Assembly (NCBI RefSeq): GCF_002878395.1
Contig: NC_061115.1
Coordinates: 90,483,471-90,547,470 of the forward strand
Reading direction: 5' to 3'
Length of the DNA stretch: 64,000 bases
Origin: Capsicum annuum
Taxonomy: Eukaryota; Streptophyta; Magnoliopsida; Solanales; Solanaceae
The notes beneath the pieces were generated by a model. That model searched no databases and was not told the origin of the DNA. It was given only the letters and a program-made list of their open reading frames with translations. The translations under genes were made by a program, and so were the position numbers. Below, piece by piece: positions 24,015 through 35,651 of this stretch (the first letter of the stretch is position 1; the number at the start of each line of letters is the position of its first letter).

Positions 24015-25400
24015 TATAGATAGACATGTAATCATCTATAGGATATCTTATATCAATAGGTCAAATATCATGACTATGAGGAATATCAATTCTTTAGGCC
24101 TATTTACATATCTAAGAAGAACATCATCTCTATAGGTCTAACAATCATGAATAAAGAAAACAACAACTCTATAGGCCAATTATCAAGTAAAAAAAATAGC
24201 ATCTCTATAGGCCACATAACGTATCTAGGAGGAATATCATCTCTAAATGCCAAATATTACTTTTCCAAGGAGTATCATAACCATAACTCAAAACACACAA
24301 TCCAGAAACAGCAATACAAGTTACCAAGGTATGAAGTAACCTTATTCTAAGGTTTACTAGCGTCATCTATGTCTAACATCCATACTAAGTCTACAAGACT
24401 TAGCACAAGCTTAGGACTAAGTGAGCCGAATGATCCCATTTCTAATCCACAATTTCCATAATTAGGCATACTATGCCCCAAACTAGGATAAGGTATCTAG
24501 TTCATGTTTTAGATATTGAGTAAGCCATATTCAAGCCTAAGATAGCAACTTCAACTAGAAACAAGGGTACTCAATTCAACTCTAATAACTTACAATTTTA
24601 AGACTACCACACTAGCCCAATAAGGCTAAATATACAAATCATGCTTCAAAGCAAAAACTATATTCCAAACATAACATTATATCATATCCATGCTATAAAT
24701 AATCTAAACTAAAAGGAAAAGGAAATAGGATACAAAAGGGTTATAAATATACCATCTTAAAGGTCCAAAACCTCACCTAATTATCCAAACATCAATATAT
24801 CAAGGCAAATTTATCCTACTCATAATCAAGCCTAACATCCATATTCATACGTGGCATATATCACACATCATCTATGAAGAAAATTAGATAGAAGCCTATG
24901 TCAAGGCCAAGCCGCAAAACCTCACTTCATGTTCCACATGCTCATCTTAACTTTACAATCCTCAAAATGCCATCACACTATCAAAACCATAATCTACTCA
25001 TCAATCCGAGTCTTATGATACCCATATTGCTCTATTGTGCTTTGGGTCCAAAAATGACACCAAAATCCTAAGTGGGTCCCACATATAAAAAAAATGAGTT
25101 TTCGAGACCAACCCAATGTTCACACATGAATAAGGAATCATAACACTCAAAGAATGGGTGAAAACTAAGCATACTTTGGGCAAAAATCAAGCCGTAAGCT
25201 AAATTGGGGTTTTGGGTCTAAAATAAGAAATTCAAGAATGAATTCAAGAAATGCTTACCTTAATCTTGAAGATAATCGGATACAATATGATAATTAAGCT
25301 CCCAAGTCACTACCAATGACTAATTTTTAGTTATTACACTCATTTTAGGGTTTCTAGGTTAGAATGGTGAAGAGGAAATGCCCCAAACGCATCTTGAGGC

Positions 25401-25409
25401 CTTTATATA
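25401..25409 (-). promoter_or_regulatory. TATA box of E 5' LTR
   Basis: The minus strand reads TCTATATAAAGGCC; same place and sequence type as 15004-15012. This is the copy that would drive E's own transcript. Confidence 0.6.
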
Positions 25410-26596
25410 GACCCCAAAGGTACTCAGATGTCGAAATCTTGGTCCTATGGGATGCAATTTGTCTAATAGCGATCCCAAAATCTTGGCTGCGATCGCAGTT
25501 GCACCAGATGATAACAAACTCAAAAATATATTTTTGATCCCCAAAATTCATCCGGAATCCAAAGAACATGATCTAATAGTTAATTTTGAATGTAAACCAC
25601 ATTTTAAATATATTAGAATCATCAAAAATTTCATCATAGATCGTTTAGGAAAAAGTGGGGCCCACACTTATAGTTTCATCACTTTTCATAAAATCTTCTC
25701 AATAGCCCAAAATAAGTTCGAGAACCTTGGGACCTGAACCAAGGGTCTCCCTAGCCTAAAATAGATGTTTTGGACCTTATGGAAAAGTCGTATTTTGAAT
25801 TTCAGGTTGTTTCAACCAAATGTTGGTCCCACACCCATTCTTTCCAATTTTTAACTTTTGACCAATAGGTCAAAATCAACTCGGGTGCATTGGAAACCAA
25901 ACCTAAGGTCTACCTAGACTAAAATCCATATTATGGATCTTTAGCATAGTTAAATTTGCATTCGAGATTTTTTCATTGATATTTTTGCTCGATGGCCATT
26001 TGGAACTAGCGAAGACTTCAAAATAGGGAATTAGCTCTAGAAACCAAATGAACTGCTTGACAATAGAACCATCGGTCCTAAAAAGTCATAAATGACTTGG
26101 GGAAGCTTTTGGAGAAGCTCAAACAGTGAAGATAAGCATAAATATGAAAAATGACTTGAAAGGTCATTACAATCATCACCATTAGCCACGTATCAATCAT
26201 ATTTGCTAATTGCCATATTTTAACTACACAAGGACTATTAACTAGTCAATTGGGTATCGATTCACCAAGTAGTATAATCTTTTAATAGACAACTAATCAC
26301 CACATAGCCTACTCTAAGAGCCCATATTCCTTTGTAAACCATTGTTAGGTACAAACATCATTCACTAGGTAGATCCTTAACAATAAATCCCACTTACTAA
26401 CTAGTCTCTATTCAATATTAGGCAATTATAATTACTATTCACTATGTAGAAATAATAATGAATCACTTTTCTTAGAAAGTGGTTAGCACTAGTGATCTGG
26501 AACTAGAATCCTAAGGTTGACATCATACCCTTATTTTGCCTACGAATGTAAGCATATAAAAATATATCCACAATATCTATTTGCCATACATAACAT

Positions 26597-26725
26597 CAAT
26601 ATCTCTTCCTAACTCGAATTGGGTATCAATATCACCAACATATCCTCTAGACTCGAATCGTGTATCAATATCATCAACATATCATCCTGACCCGATCTGG
26701 GTATCAATATCACCAACATACACAC
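26597..26725. repeat. Minisatellite, 39-40 bp unit, about 3 copies (D 5' LTR)
   Basis: Same unit as at 2752-2930, one unit shorter. Confidence 0.75.
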
Positions 26726-28177
26726 ATCCATAATAAAGAACAAGCCCCTCAAGGGCTAAAGTAAAATAGAAGTAAGGAGGAACATAGGGTCTAAATATTA
26801 TAATACAATAACGGGTTCAAAATAAATAGTAGCATAGCCTCTCATAAAATCAATAAATATACCTCTTAGAGTCCTTGGCATCATGATCCATAATATTAGT
26901 ACAAGAAGGATTTTTGGCTTCAACACTAGTTTAGTTACTAGACAAAGCATAAAATGTGTTATAACATAGACCAAGGCTCAACATAGTATCCTAGTCAATG
27001 GGTCAAGTGATAGCATAGTCATGGCTTAATTTATAAGATATTCCATTGCCCGTCAAGCATTAACAATAATTTAGAGAACAACCATATACCCCACTTTTAA
27101 TACAATCAATATATTTCATTTACCAGGCTTAACCATCATACTACTAAAGGACTTAAACATTTAACAAACATCTAGGTCTTTAATGGGACTATATAATTTG
27201 ATCATAGGGTGGGTCAAATTCTCACTTCTAATTTCCCATAATTTCATTTCAAGTCTAATTTCTATCCAGGACTAAGCTATGGTATCCAAATCAAGTCAAA
27301 GATGTCAAACAATCCACAATAGTCCTAAGGTAAAGATCTTCCTCTAGCCCTTCACTTAACTCATCCATGGAAACTTTGTAATTCTATAACATAAGAAACT
27401 AGGGTCAACTAAACCAAAATCATGAGTGACAAGGTCACACCCCTCTAACTAAAAAAACTAAAGCATTCTCATACTATCTATGTGAAAACAACTCCAAATA
27501 ATCAAGGTTCTAGATAACAATTCAAGTATCCCATACTATGAGTTCAAATGGCCTAAATGATTCAACTACTTCCAAGGATTACCATTTATCACCCCAACAC
27601 CTAGAACCTCTCTAAATCTAAAAAGATATCACAATTATATTATAACATAGCTCAATCTAACAAAAAGTAAGCCCAACCTACCTTAAATCCAAATAAAGCA
27701 CAAGAACCGCTAAACTTTTGCTTTCCCTTCCTAAAAACTTCTTCAAAAAGCCAAGCTATCAAAAACACAATATATACATCATTATAAAAATATAAATACC
27801 CATATTCCACCATTGTGATTCGGGTCAAAAATGATGTCAAAACCCCCACATGGGTTCCACATATGAAAAATAAGTTTTCGAGATTAACCCAATGTTCAAA
27901 TTCCATTAGGGAATCATAACCCCCAAGAATCAAGTAAAAGCCAAGCTTTGTTGGGCTTAAATCATGCCCTCAAGCTAATTTGGGATTTTAGCCAAATAAT
28001 CAATAAATTAAATCTTGAAATAAAGGATTCATACCTTGAATTCATTGTTACTCAAGAATATTTAAGTTATTCAAGCTTCCAACTAACACCCAAGATTCAA
28101 TTTGTGATTTTCACACTATATTAGGGTTTCTAGGACTCAATAGAAGGTGGAAATGGCAAATTTTTGACCAAATGGAC

Positions 28178-28186
28178 TTTAAATAC
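28178..28186 (-). promoter_or_regulatory. TATA-like box of the D 5' LTR
   Basis: The minus strand reads GGTATTTAAAGTCC; matches 4431-4439 in the 3' LTR. Confidence 0.4.
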
Positions 28187-28803
28187 CATCCCAGCTATTC
28201 AGGTCTTATAATTATGAGAACACAGGCCATGGTCACAACATCATAATTGCAATACCCCCTCCATGATTATGGCCTTTCCCTGCTGCAACAAAAGACAGTT
28301 AAAACTTAGAATATTTTCTAAGTTTTAGCCAATGCCTCGGGATGCATCTAGAATCCAATATGATCATATAAAATAGTTAACCACTCTAATTTTAACATTT
28401 TGGATGTGTTGGTAAAGTCAAATTTTCAATCTGAGGTCATTTCAACCATGTATGGGTCCCATACCCTAATTTCTTATTTACCAACTTTCCAACCAATAGG
28501 TCAAAATGAGTTCAAGTGCAGTGGGACCCAAACCAAAGGTCTACCTAGCCTGAAAGCAATATTCCAGAGCTGTTAGCATAGTCAAAATTTGAATTCAAGA
28601 TTGTTTTACTAAAGTTTATGCTTGGTGGACATTTAGATCTAGCGAAGACTTCTAAATGGGTAAATGGTTCTAAAAACTAAATGAACTTTTTGATAACTAA
28701 ACTATCAGTTTCAGCAAGTCACAAATGACTTGGGGCAGTTATGGAAAAGCTCTAATGGTGAAAATAAGCAGGATTATAGGAAATGACCTAAAGGTTTATT
28801 ATA

Positions 28804-29162
28804 CTTCAACAACTTTAGACAGCTCCTCTAATTAAGATTTAGATATTCTAGATGAGCACATACTGAAGGCTATTATGATCCATGAACACATTTACATGAA
28901 CCCCGTAAAGATAATTCCTCCAAATCTTTAACACAAAAATGACTATTGCCAACTCGAGATCATGATTTAGGCAATTCTTCTCATGAGGCTTGAGCTGTCT
29001 AGATGCATATGCTATGACCTTGCCATGCTGCATCAACACACAATCTAGCTCAACTCTAGAAGCATCATAATAAACAACAAACCCATCCGAACATCTCGAG
29101 CTAAGGCCTTGGACGTAAAGGGTATCCCAAACTAATGAAGGCTTGAGAGGACCCCTTAACAT
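28804..29162 (-). pseudogene. pol: Element L RNase H fragment
   Basis: The minus strand reads [54 protein letters not shown] and [11 protein letters not shown], with all three acidic landmarks. After two stops a decayed stretch ends in leucine-leucine-lysine codons exactly at the D boundary (28804). RNase H of this family has LLKDYD here, so D split the domain between LLK and the following Asp. Upstream of the fragment, RT is missing. Confidence 0.8.
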
Positions 29163-31160
29163 ATCATCATAAACATTTCAATAAGTATTTATAGAAGAAA
29201 GACCCATTAGAGAAATCCATTTAAAGAATAATTAAAAATAACCATGTGTTTGGAATAAACTATTTAAACAATATTTAAGTAGGTCTACGAGGCTTCAACA
29301 TAAAAATGAAAAATCTATGTTGGGAAATGACCCTAACGATACCATAAAATGGATAATCAAAGAATAATATAAAGAAAACACTATATGACTTCCAAATGAT
29401 GCAAGTCTCATCAATTGTTGGAGCTATCCAAACGAACCTAATGTAGCATAGTACCACGAGAATGTGCCTCCAAACCTACATCATGAAATGATGTAACACC
29501 TAGAGATGGTCAATACGTCTAATATATTGGCACACATAACAAGTAAATAGATAAGATATGCTTAATATAAAGTAACCATAAGAGTAACATCAAAGTTTAA
29601 TGAAATGTATCAGTTGTGACTCCAAAGGCTAAAAACATAAACATTCTATTCTTTAATTCTGAACTAGATGGTATCATCGACTCCATTTAAACACTACAAG
29701 CTATGTAGGTCTTATTAACTCTCGACCATCTAAGCCCCAATCCATGTTTTATGCATGAATCAAGATTATCATTATAGCTAGGACAATCATTCTCATAGAG
29801 AAAATCATAAGGTCGTCCAATTAAGGATCGAACTACCCCTATATTGGCAAAATACAGGTTTTGGTGTTGAGCTATTTGGACTTACAAGTTCTTGGTTAAC
29901 TATCTAATGCTCTTTAAGCCCATATATTATCATTTTTATATCACCAACCATCATTTGAAAAGATTTCCATTTTTGTTAAGGGCATATATCACTGTTGGTA
30001 TTGCCATACCAAAACTTGCAAGTAATGTATTTTATCATTCATGAATCATAAGGTCTATAATCAATTACTTATTGCCAACATGTCAAAAATTATGTATATG
30101 ACACTTCTTGAAAATCTATCAAACCATTTGTGAAATCCATTTATCAATTAGGAGACACTTTTCTCACATCCTGTACAAAATTAATCAATATGGGTGAACT
30201 CATTATTATTTCATTAAAACCTTAACATTATATAAAGTCAAAATGTATAAATTACATTTGACCCAACAAATATATTGAATGCCTCAATATGAAGGAAAGT
30301 AAAATAGGTTCAACTGTCGTCTTCAAACTTAATTTACCAGTTAGTTTGAGTAATTTCAAGAAAATAGTTTTGTCATAATTTCATCTTTTTCTCATAAATT
30401 CAGAATATTTTCAACTTAACTCTATACTTAAACTATATAAACATAAATAAGTGTTTAAAGACCATAGATTTGAGAAGATGTTTTAAAAAGAGATACTCAA
30501 CATACCTTTGATGAATGACTTAAGAAGAAGAACCTTAATAGATGAACCTAACATAGACTTTGATACCTTGTGAGCCATGAAACTTTAGAAATATTGAAAA
30601 AGTGTTCTTAATCCGATAGGAAAATAATTGGATTAGAAAAAATCTTGGGCAAAGGTCTTAGATTTGGGAGCTTGGGAGCTTTGGAATTTATAAAAGATTT
30701 TTGAGTTAATGAGATTTGGGAGAGAAGAGGGATTATGGATTTGAGAATGAATCTACTAGTTTAGGATGACTTTAGGCATTTAAAACAAATTGGGGGAGTT
30801 ACATAGGGTGAAAGGACTAGTTTTCCCCTAATTAAATATGAGAACAATGAAATTTTATGTCTAGAAAGGAGGGTGAGTTGCATGGCCAATATCGCGGCAC
30901 CCCTCTTTGCATTTTATGACCAATCGTTTAGGACCTAGCCGTGCCTCACATGGACCATCGTTCAACTTGGACAATGTTTTATTAAAATGCATATAACATT
31001 TTCCTGGGGACTCAAATTCATGAACGATTAGTGGAATTGCAAAGAAGAGTAAAAAATCTTTAATTTCATAGTTAGTAGTCCACCTAACTCATTATATTCT
31101 ACGAGTAATGGTCATTGGAAGTTGACTCAATTAAGAAAGTCTACTAAAACTCAATCAGTA
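29163..31160 (-). repeat. Element L LTR fragment
   Basis: No coding content. Blocks resemble LTRs of Solanaceae Tekay-type elements: TACATCATGAAATGATGTAA near 29480 has a counterpart in H's LTR at 54310, and there is a GTCAACTTCCAATGACCATT block (minus strand) near 31100. A possible TATA (CTTTTATAAATTCC, minus strand) lies at 30684-30696. The expected LTR start is missing at 31160, where G's LTR end begins. The left edge at about 29163-29200 is only approximate. Confidence 0.5.
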
Positions 31161-31880
31161 TGAAGAATGAAAAAAGGAAAAAAGAGAACAAGAGTTAACT
31201 ATGAAAACAAAGAGATAATTGATAGATCGAATAAATATTAGACATAAGAGAAGGTAATGAATTAAGAACAATAGGATTTTTCAAACCCTGAAACCCCTAA
31301 TTACATTGATCAACCAGAACCTAATTGCTACGGTGACCAAGAGGGAATTGAATGACCTCGAACCACACATTTCTAACTAATCCATTAACAAAAGCTAACT
31401 CTAAAATTCTCAATCGATATTTGTTCATTAAAATTCAAAGCAACACTATAGAAAATAAGGCAAGGTTAGGTATTTATACCCAAGGGAAAATTTTTACGCA
31501 CAAGGGACCAAAAGTGACCCATTTCCATAAAAAAACAAGTGTTACTTCCTAGGTTGACCTGCTTACACAGGTTGACCATTTTCCCATATAGGTCAGGGTG
31601 TAGATGCCTCTAAATGGGATATTTTAGTAACCTTCTATTTCATTCACATGAGATCACAGGCATTTTTAGTGTGTCGTTTAGAACCTCTTTACTTTCCCTT
31701 GATCCTTCCAAGGACTCTTGATCCCTTTTAAATGCAATCACCAGTGTGTAACACCCTTTTGATTATAGTAGGATATCATCAAGTACCTCTTATTTCATGA
31801 GAATTCCTCGACGTGCTTGGAGGTCTCGTGATTGATTTCTAGTGAAAGGTATTATATTAGAGGCAACTTAGATTGAATCA
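31161..31880 (-). repeat. Element G 3' LTR (about 720 bp)
   Basis: The minus strand begins TGATTCAATCTAAGTTGCC after the purine tract and closes ...TTTTTTCATTCTTCA at 31161. That gives TG...CA ends and a length in the range of Reina LTRs. It contains GTATAAATACC (31471-31479). The outer edge at 31161 is inferred from the TG/CA rule and from where L's LTR similarity resumes. Confidence 0.6.
31471..31479 (-). promoter_or_regulatory. TATA box of G LTR
   Basis: The minus strand reads GGGTATAAATACCTAACC, a strong plant TATA context in the middle of the LTR. Confidence 0.55.
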
Positions 31881-31895
31881 TCCTCTCCTTCTTTA
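31881..31895 (-). other. Element G polypurine tract
   Basis: The minus strand reads TAAAGAAGGAGAGGA, a pure purine run against the LTR start. Confidence 0.7.
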
Positions 31896-33119
31896 GAAGA
31901 ATTTGACCTCAGATTCATGATCATCATCCTTAAGTATGTCAAATAGGGAATGATCACAACATTAAAAGTGTTTTGTACTTGATATTCTAGTGGGGTATCA
32001 TCTTGTAGGCATTATAATTTATCCTCTCAAGGACTTAGAAAGGCCCATTACCCCATGGCATCAAGTTGGTCTTTTTATTTGTTGGGAATTCATCACTTTG
32101 GAGGTGTACCCACACCCAATAACCTAGTTCAAGCACACATCATTTTTGCTCTTTGTTCACCTTTTTGGCCACCTCTTGATTCTTCTTTTCAAGGTAAAGT
32201 TTTACTTTTTAGTTTAGATTTATCATGGGTTCCACCCTTTTGCTTCCATCTAAGTTAAACACAACATCACTAGACAAAGCGTGATATCTAAGGGGGTTAA
32301 AATCATAAACACATTCAAAAGGAATCAGACCAATAGTCGAATGAATAAATCTATTATAAGCAAACTAAACTAAAGGAAGGTGATACTCCTATGAGGCCAT
32401 TTCCCCTTTACCCATGGTGCGTAGGATAGAACCCAAGGTTATATTCACAACCTCAATTTGACCATCGGTTTATGGGTGACATAAAGTCAAGAATAGCAAC
32501 TTGGTGCCAAGCCCACCCTATAATTCTTTCCAAAAGTGACTAACGAACTTAGAGTCCTTATCACTTATAATGGTTTGGGTAAACCCACGCGACCTGACAA
32601 CTTTATCAATGAATAAGATCTAATATGGGAGCATCATCACACTTGTGGAAAGGAATAGTGTTAGCAATTTTTGAGAACCTACCCATAATAATAAAAATTC
32701 TATATTTTCCCCTTCTTGTCCTTGTAAATCCCAAAAAATATCCATAGATATGTCATCCAAGGGCATCGGGGAGTGGGGTATAAAATCCATGAGGGAGGAG
32801 TTGGAACTTGGCACTCCTATAATATATGCATTGGCCACAAATTTAGGAAACATCATGTCATATTTTGGGCCAGTAAAATTGTTTTTATAGGATTCCAAGG
32901 GTCTTTTTATTTGCTAAGTGATCCATCATACCCCCATCATGTGCCTCTCTAACAAAAAATTCCCTCCATGAGCTTGAGGGTACACACAACCTATTTCTCT
33001 TGAATTGAAACCCATCAAAATTAGAATAAGGTGTATATTATCTATCCATAATACATTATTCTCATTCATGTTCATCATAATCTTTAAATATTTTAGTAAA
33101 TTTAGGGTCCTCGGGATAC
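31896..33119 (-). pseudogene. pol: Element G integrase
   Basis: The minus strand shows the remains of the zinc domain. The catalytic core follows: DDISMDIFWDLQGQ (first Asp), a decayed stretch, QTIISDKDSKFVSHFWKEL (second Asp) and TDGQIEVVNITLGS (Glu). RYHALSSDVVF and a lysine-rich tail come after. All three catalytic residues remain, but a frameshift breaks the frame near 32660 and at least three stops replace expected Gln or Trp codons (L*GGLG, CHP*TDGQ, S*EYH). No chromodomain is readable before the purine tract. Confidence 0.75.
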
Positions 33120-34560
33120 AAAGTATTCAAACATTCAAACCCAATTAATTTGAAAAATAATATATTTATCAAAACATGTTTTCTAGATAGGCATCAATCA
33201 TAACATTCTCTTTCCCCTTTTGTATGAATTACATAAGTAAAAGTTTTTAACAGTTCAATCCACTTGGCATGCTGCATATTCAATTTATCTTAGGCTTTGG
33301 TGTTTCAAGGATTCATGGTCGATTTAAATTACAAACTCCTTGGGCCACAAATATTATTGCAAATTACCCGAAGAAAGAACTAAGGGATATAAGTCAAGAT
33401 CATATGTGGAGTAGTTCAAGGTTGATTCTTTGAGTTTTTCACTAAAGTAAGCAATGGGATTTTTGTATTGCATTAAGACGGCTCCAATGCCTACCCTACT
33501 AGCATCACATTCAACTTTAAATATTTAATAAAAATTAGGTAATTACAATAATGGAGAGGTGCTAAGCATTATTTTCAAAATTTTAAACACATTTTATTAT
33601 GCATCACACCACTTGAAAGTCTTATCCTTTTGGATTACCTCAGTCAATGGGAGGCTATGATACTAAATCCTTTGACAAACCTTCTATAGAAACCAGACAA
33701 TTCATGAAAACTTCTCACATCACTAATGGATTATGGATTTGGCCAATTTATGATCTTATCTATCTTAGATTCATCCACTTAAACACCCTTAAAACTTATA
33801 ACAAATCCAAAAAAGACAACCTCATCAACATAAAAAGAGCATTTTTCAAGATTGGCAAATAATTCCTGCTTTCTAAGCACATTGCAAACATACCTTAAAT
33901 GCTTTATGTGGTCATTAATGGATTTGATATAAACCAAAATATCATCAAAGTACACCACAACAAGTTTCCCTATGAACAGTTTCATCACATGATTTATTAA
34001 CCGCTTAAAGGTACTAGAAGTATTGGTGAGTCCATGAGCTATCACTATTCATTCATATAGACTAAACATGATCTTGAATGTGATTTTCCATTTATCATCA
34101 GGATTTATCTTAATTTAATAGTACCTACTTCTAAGTTCAACTTTTGAAAACATACAAAAACTATTTAATTCATCAAATATATCATCTAATCTAGGGATAG
34201 GGTGGTGATAAATTATTATTATTTTTTTGATCTCCCAAAAATCAACACACATGCACAAATCCTATCATTCTTTGGCACTAATAATATTAGGGATGCATAA
34301 ATACTTATTCTCTCCTTAATGATCTAGTTTTTTGGTCAATTGAGAGCCTGACACAAAGTTTATTTGATGCTCAATTCCCTAAAGAAAGGGTAACCTTTTT
34401 GGAAGCTCCTTTGGAAATACATCTTGATAATCCAATAAAATAAGGGAGATCGAATAGAGGATAAGATAATTAGAGTGGTTAGCATAAAAAGCATGGGCTA
34501 GAAGGAGCATAGGCTCCAGATCATCACATTGTCAGAAAAGACCCTTGGTTCAAGCAAACA
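33120..34560 (-). pseudogene. pol: Element G reverse transcriptase and RNase H
   Basis: Minus strand. RT: PIPRLDDIFDELNS; then SKVELRSRYY, where the first catalytic Asp is Glu; then IAHGLTNTSSTFKRLINHVM and VVVYFDDILVY (catalytic Asp pair at 33946-33941). FANLEKCSFYVDEVVFFGFV follows. RNase H: VECDASRVGIGAVLMQY, a YSTYDLDLYPLV segment with the acidic residue changed to Asp, and IDHESLKH. Stops and frameshifts occur about every 40-80 codons. The Asp-to-Glu change in the first block would impair polymerisation even without the stops. Confidence 0.78.
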
Positions 34561-34815
34561 TAACCATTTGACCCTTTTTTTTTATATCCTCATTTCTTTT
34601 TCTTCATCAAGCTCTTTTTCATAGGGTTCCTTAATTACTTCCTTCTTACCATTCTCCTTCAATTCTCCTATCTTTTGAAGTACCTCACTCACTTGTAATA
34701 GTGATAAAGAGTGAAGGATAAACTTCAAACCATTCAATTCTAACATATTTTGATGTACCTCTCATTATATTGCTAGGATCTTATAATAAAAATATGACAA
34801 TATTGCATGGGAATC
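34561..34815 (-). pseudogene. pol: Element G protease-RT linker, 3' part
   Basis: The minus strand just after the B junction reads IPMQYCHIFI, then KRRELKENGKKEVI-like text in a broken frame (LKENGKKEVIKEPYEKE is visible). In Reina elements PMQxCHILLG follows the protease core, and this piece continues the protease text that stops at 53011 on the other side of B. Joining across the junction is inferred from position and wording. Confidence 0.6.
34811..34815. repeat. Target-site duplication of B, left (GAATC)
   Basis: Directly before the LTR start TGTAACACCC. The right-hand copy at 53006-53010 is TAATC, one mismatch. Confidence 0.65.
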
Positions 34816-34997
34816 TGTAACACCCTATAGTTGTAACGCTTAAATGATGCAATCAAAATAAACTTTAGAATTGTGCATCGCATGGAAATCACAAATAGCC
34901 ACTAGATGAGGTGTGCTATTGGTGTACGTCTCACACCCCCAAGGGTGATATTGGCATGCAATGCATAACCCCCAGGTGTGCTATTGGCATGGGCCAC
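34816..34997 (+). repeat. Element B 5' LTR, first piece
   Basis: Starts TGTAACACCCTATAGTTG. It holds most of a short U3 tandem motif (GGTGTGCTATTGGCATG and variants) in which A inserted. The last five bases (34993-34997, GCCAC) are the left target duplication of A. The equivalent in the 3' LTR is 51121-51370. Confidence 0.85.
34993..34997. repeat. Target-site duplication of A, left (GCCAC)
   Basis: Identical to 44219-44223 on the other side of element A. Confidence 0.88.
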
Positions 34998-35643
34998 TAT
35001 AATGCCCCACAAAATCCTCTTCCAGTCTGAGCCTTAGAGCGTATTTGGTAAAGCAAAAATCTGAGTCAAAATATTTTAGTAATATCCTTCCAAGTATGAA
35101 ATACTTTGAATCGTGTGGGAATATATTTAAGCATGAATTATTATCATATAGGTCCCCTAACTCATGGTCGAGTTGAAAGCTTTCTTATCATTTAAGTTTT
35201 AGTGACCGTAAAAATTTAGGTCAAATTCAATCGACCATAACTTGTTGTATATAAATAAATAGGTGTATTACTATAAATAAAATGAAATATATTTGAATTA
35301 GCTTTCTAACTATACCAATTTCACCTAAATCCAATATCGGAGTAAAGAGTTATCCTCATTTTATTCCAGCATGTCAAGCTGGAAAACGGTGACAACATTG
35401 CTGACGGGCTATCACATTTCTGATGACCTTTTTGACGACGTCGTCACATTCTGAAAATATTTCTAATGATGTTGTCAGACCTGGCTAGAAAATCAAGAAT
35501 TTGGACCCCTTTTGTGATGACCATTCGTGACAGCCTATCACGGACCTGGCGACCTGTCAAAGATGGCGTCAAGAATATTTTTTCAGCAATTCAAGGGCAT
35601 TTTTGCAAGGGTATTTTGATCATTTTCCACCCTTTTTAGCCTC

Positions 35644-35651
35644 TATAAATA
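35644..35651 (+). promoter_or_regulatory. TATA box of A 5' LTR
   Basis: TATAAATATGAGGAACCCTC sits upstream of a pyrimidine-rich start region. It is identical in the 3' LTR at 41222-41229. Confidence 0.65.

Larger units (their letters stand above)
11109..26169 (-). mobile_element. Element E: large-LTR, apparently non-autonomous retrotransposon
   Basis: 3' LTR 11109-15772, interior 15773-19360, 5' LTR 19361-26169, all minus strand. It sits inside D's 5' LTR. The LTR starts TGTAATGACC and ends GTTGGGTCATGACA in the 5' copy. Primer site, leader and polypurine region match D, but the 3.6-kb interior shows none of the gag, RT or integrase motifs that are easily read in D. I infer a LARD-like derivative moved by D-type proteins, or a very decayed element. 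A clean 5-bp target duplication is not visible (the left flank ends ...CATTT or ...TATCA depending on the edge; the right flank is ATCAT). Confidence 0.7.
19361..26169 (-). repeat. Element E 5' LTR (6.8 kb, expanded)
   Basis: Starts on the minus strand at 26169 (TGTAATGACC) and ends at 19361. It is about 2.1 kb longer than the 3' LTR. The excess is explained by two extra ~680-bp minisatellite-bearing units (20600-22340), the 571-bp insert at 23426-23996, and ~250 bases near 19404-19650 missing from the 3' copy. No gene is present apart from the insert. Confidence 0.75.
2662..28803 (-). mobile_element. Element D: Ty3/gypsy chromovirus with split LTRs, hosting E and F
   Basis: Minus-strand element with its 3' LTR at 5022-2662 (cut by F), internal region 5023-10185 and 5' LTR in two pieces, 10186-11108 and 26170-28803, separated by element E. 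The two LTRs align over 2662-5022 and 26534-28803, with roughly one difference in eight bases around the promoter by eye, so D is old. The domain order gag, protease, RT, RNase H, integrase, chromodomain is that of chromoviruses. The protein wording is closest to the Tekay/Galadriel types of Solanaceae as I remember them. D is inserted in the RNase H sequence of element L. Its left end and target duplication lie beyond the window. Confidence 0.8.
26170..28803 (-). repeat. Element D 5' LTR, U3-side piece
   Basis: Continues the D 5' LTR after the E insertion. From 26534 on it matches the D 3' LTR (2662-5022), including a reduced minisatellite (26597-26725, about 3 units) and the TATA-like site at 28178-28186. 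It ends at 28803 (plus strand ...TTTATTATA, a decayed version of ...GATCATTACA at 5022). No gene is present. Confidence 0.75.
28804..31160 (-). mobile_element. Element L: truncated Tekay/Del-like remnant, host of D and G
   Basis: The oldest layer seen. It has two parts: an RNase H fragment (29162-28804) and an LTR fragment (about 29163-31160), both minus strand and directly adjoining. The gag-to-RT part that should lie between them is missing. D interrupts the RNase H on the left, and the LTR of G abuts at 31160 on the right. Confidence 0.6.

Noticed and set aside
24147..24350. 67-codon frame just after the retrocopy-like insert
   Set aside because: It lies in E's LTR sequence, which also occurs at 13700-13950 without an open frame.
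25354..25737. Overlapping frames on both strands near the E 5' promoter
   Set aside because: Overlap the TATA box and U3; not kept in the 3' LTR.
32055..32258. Plus-strand 67-codon frame
   Set aside because: Antisense shadow of G's integrase C-terminal region.
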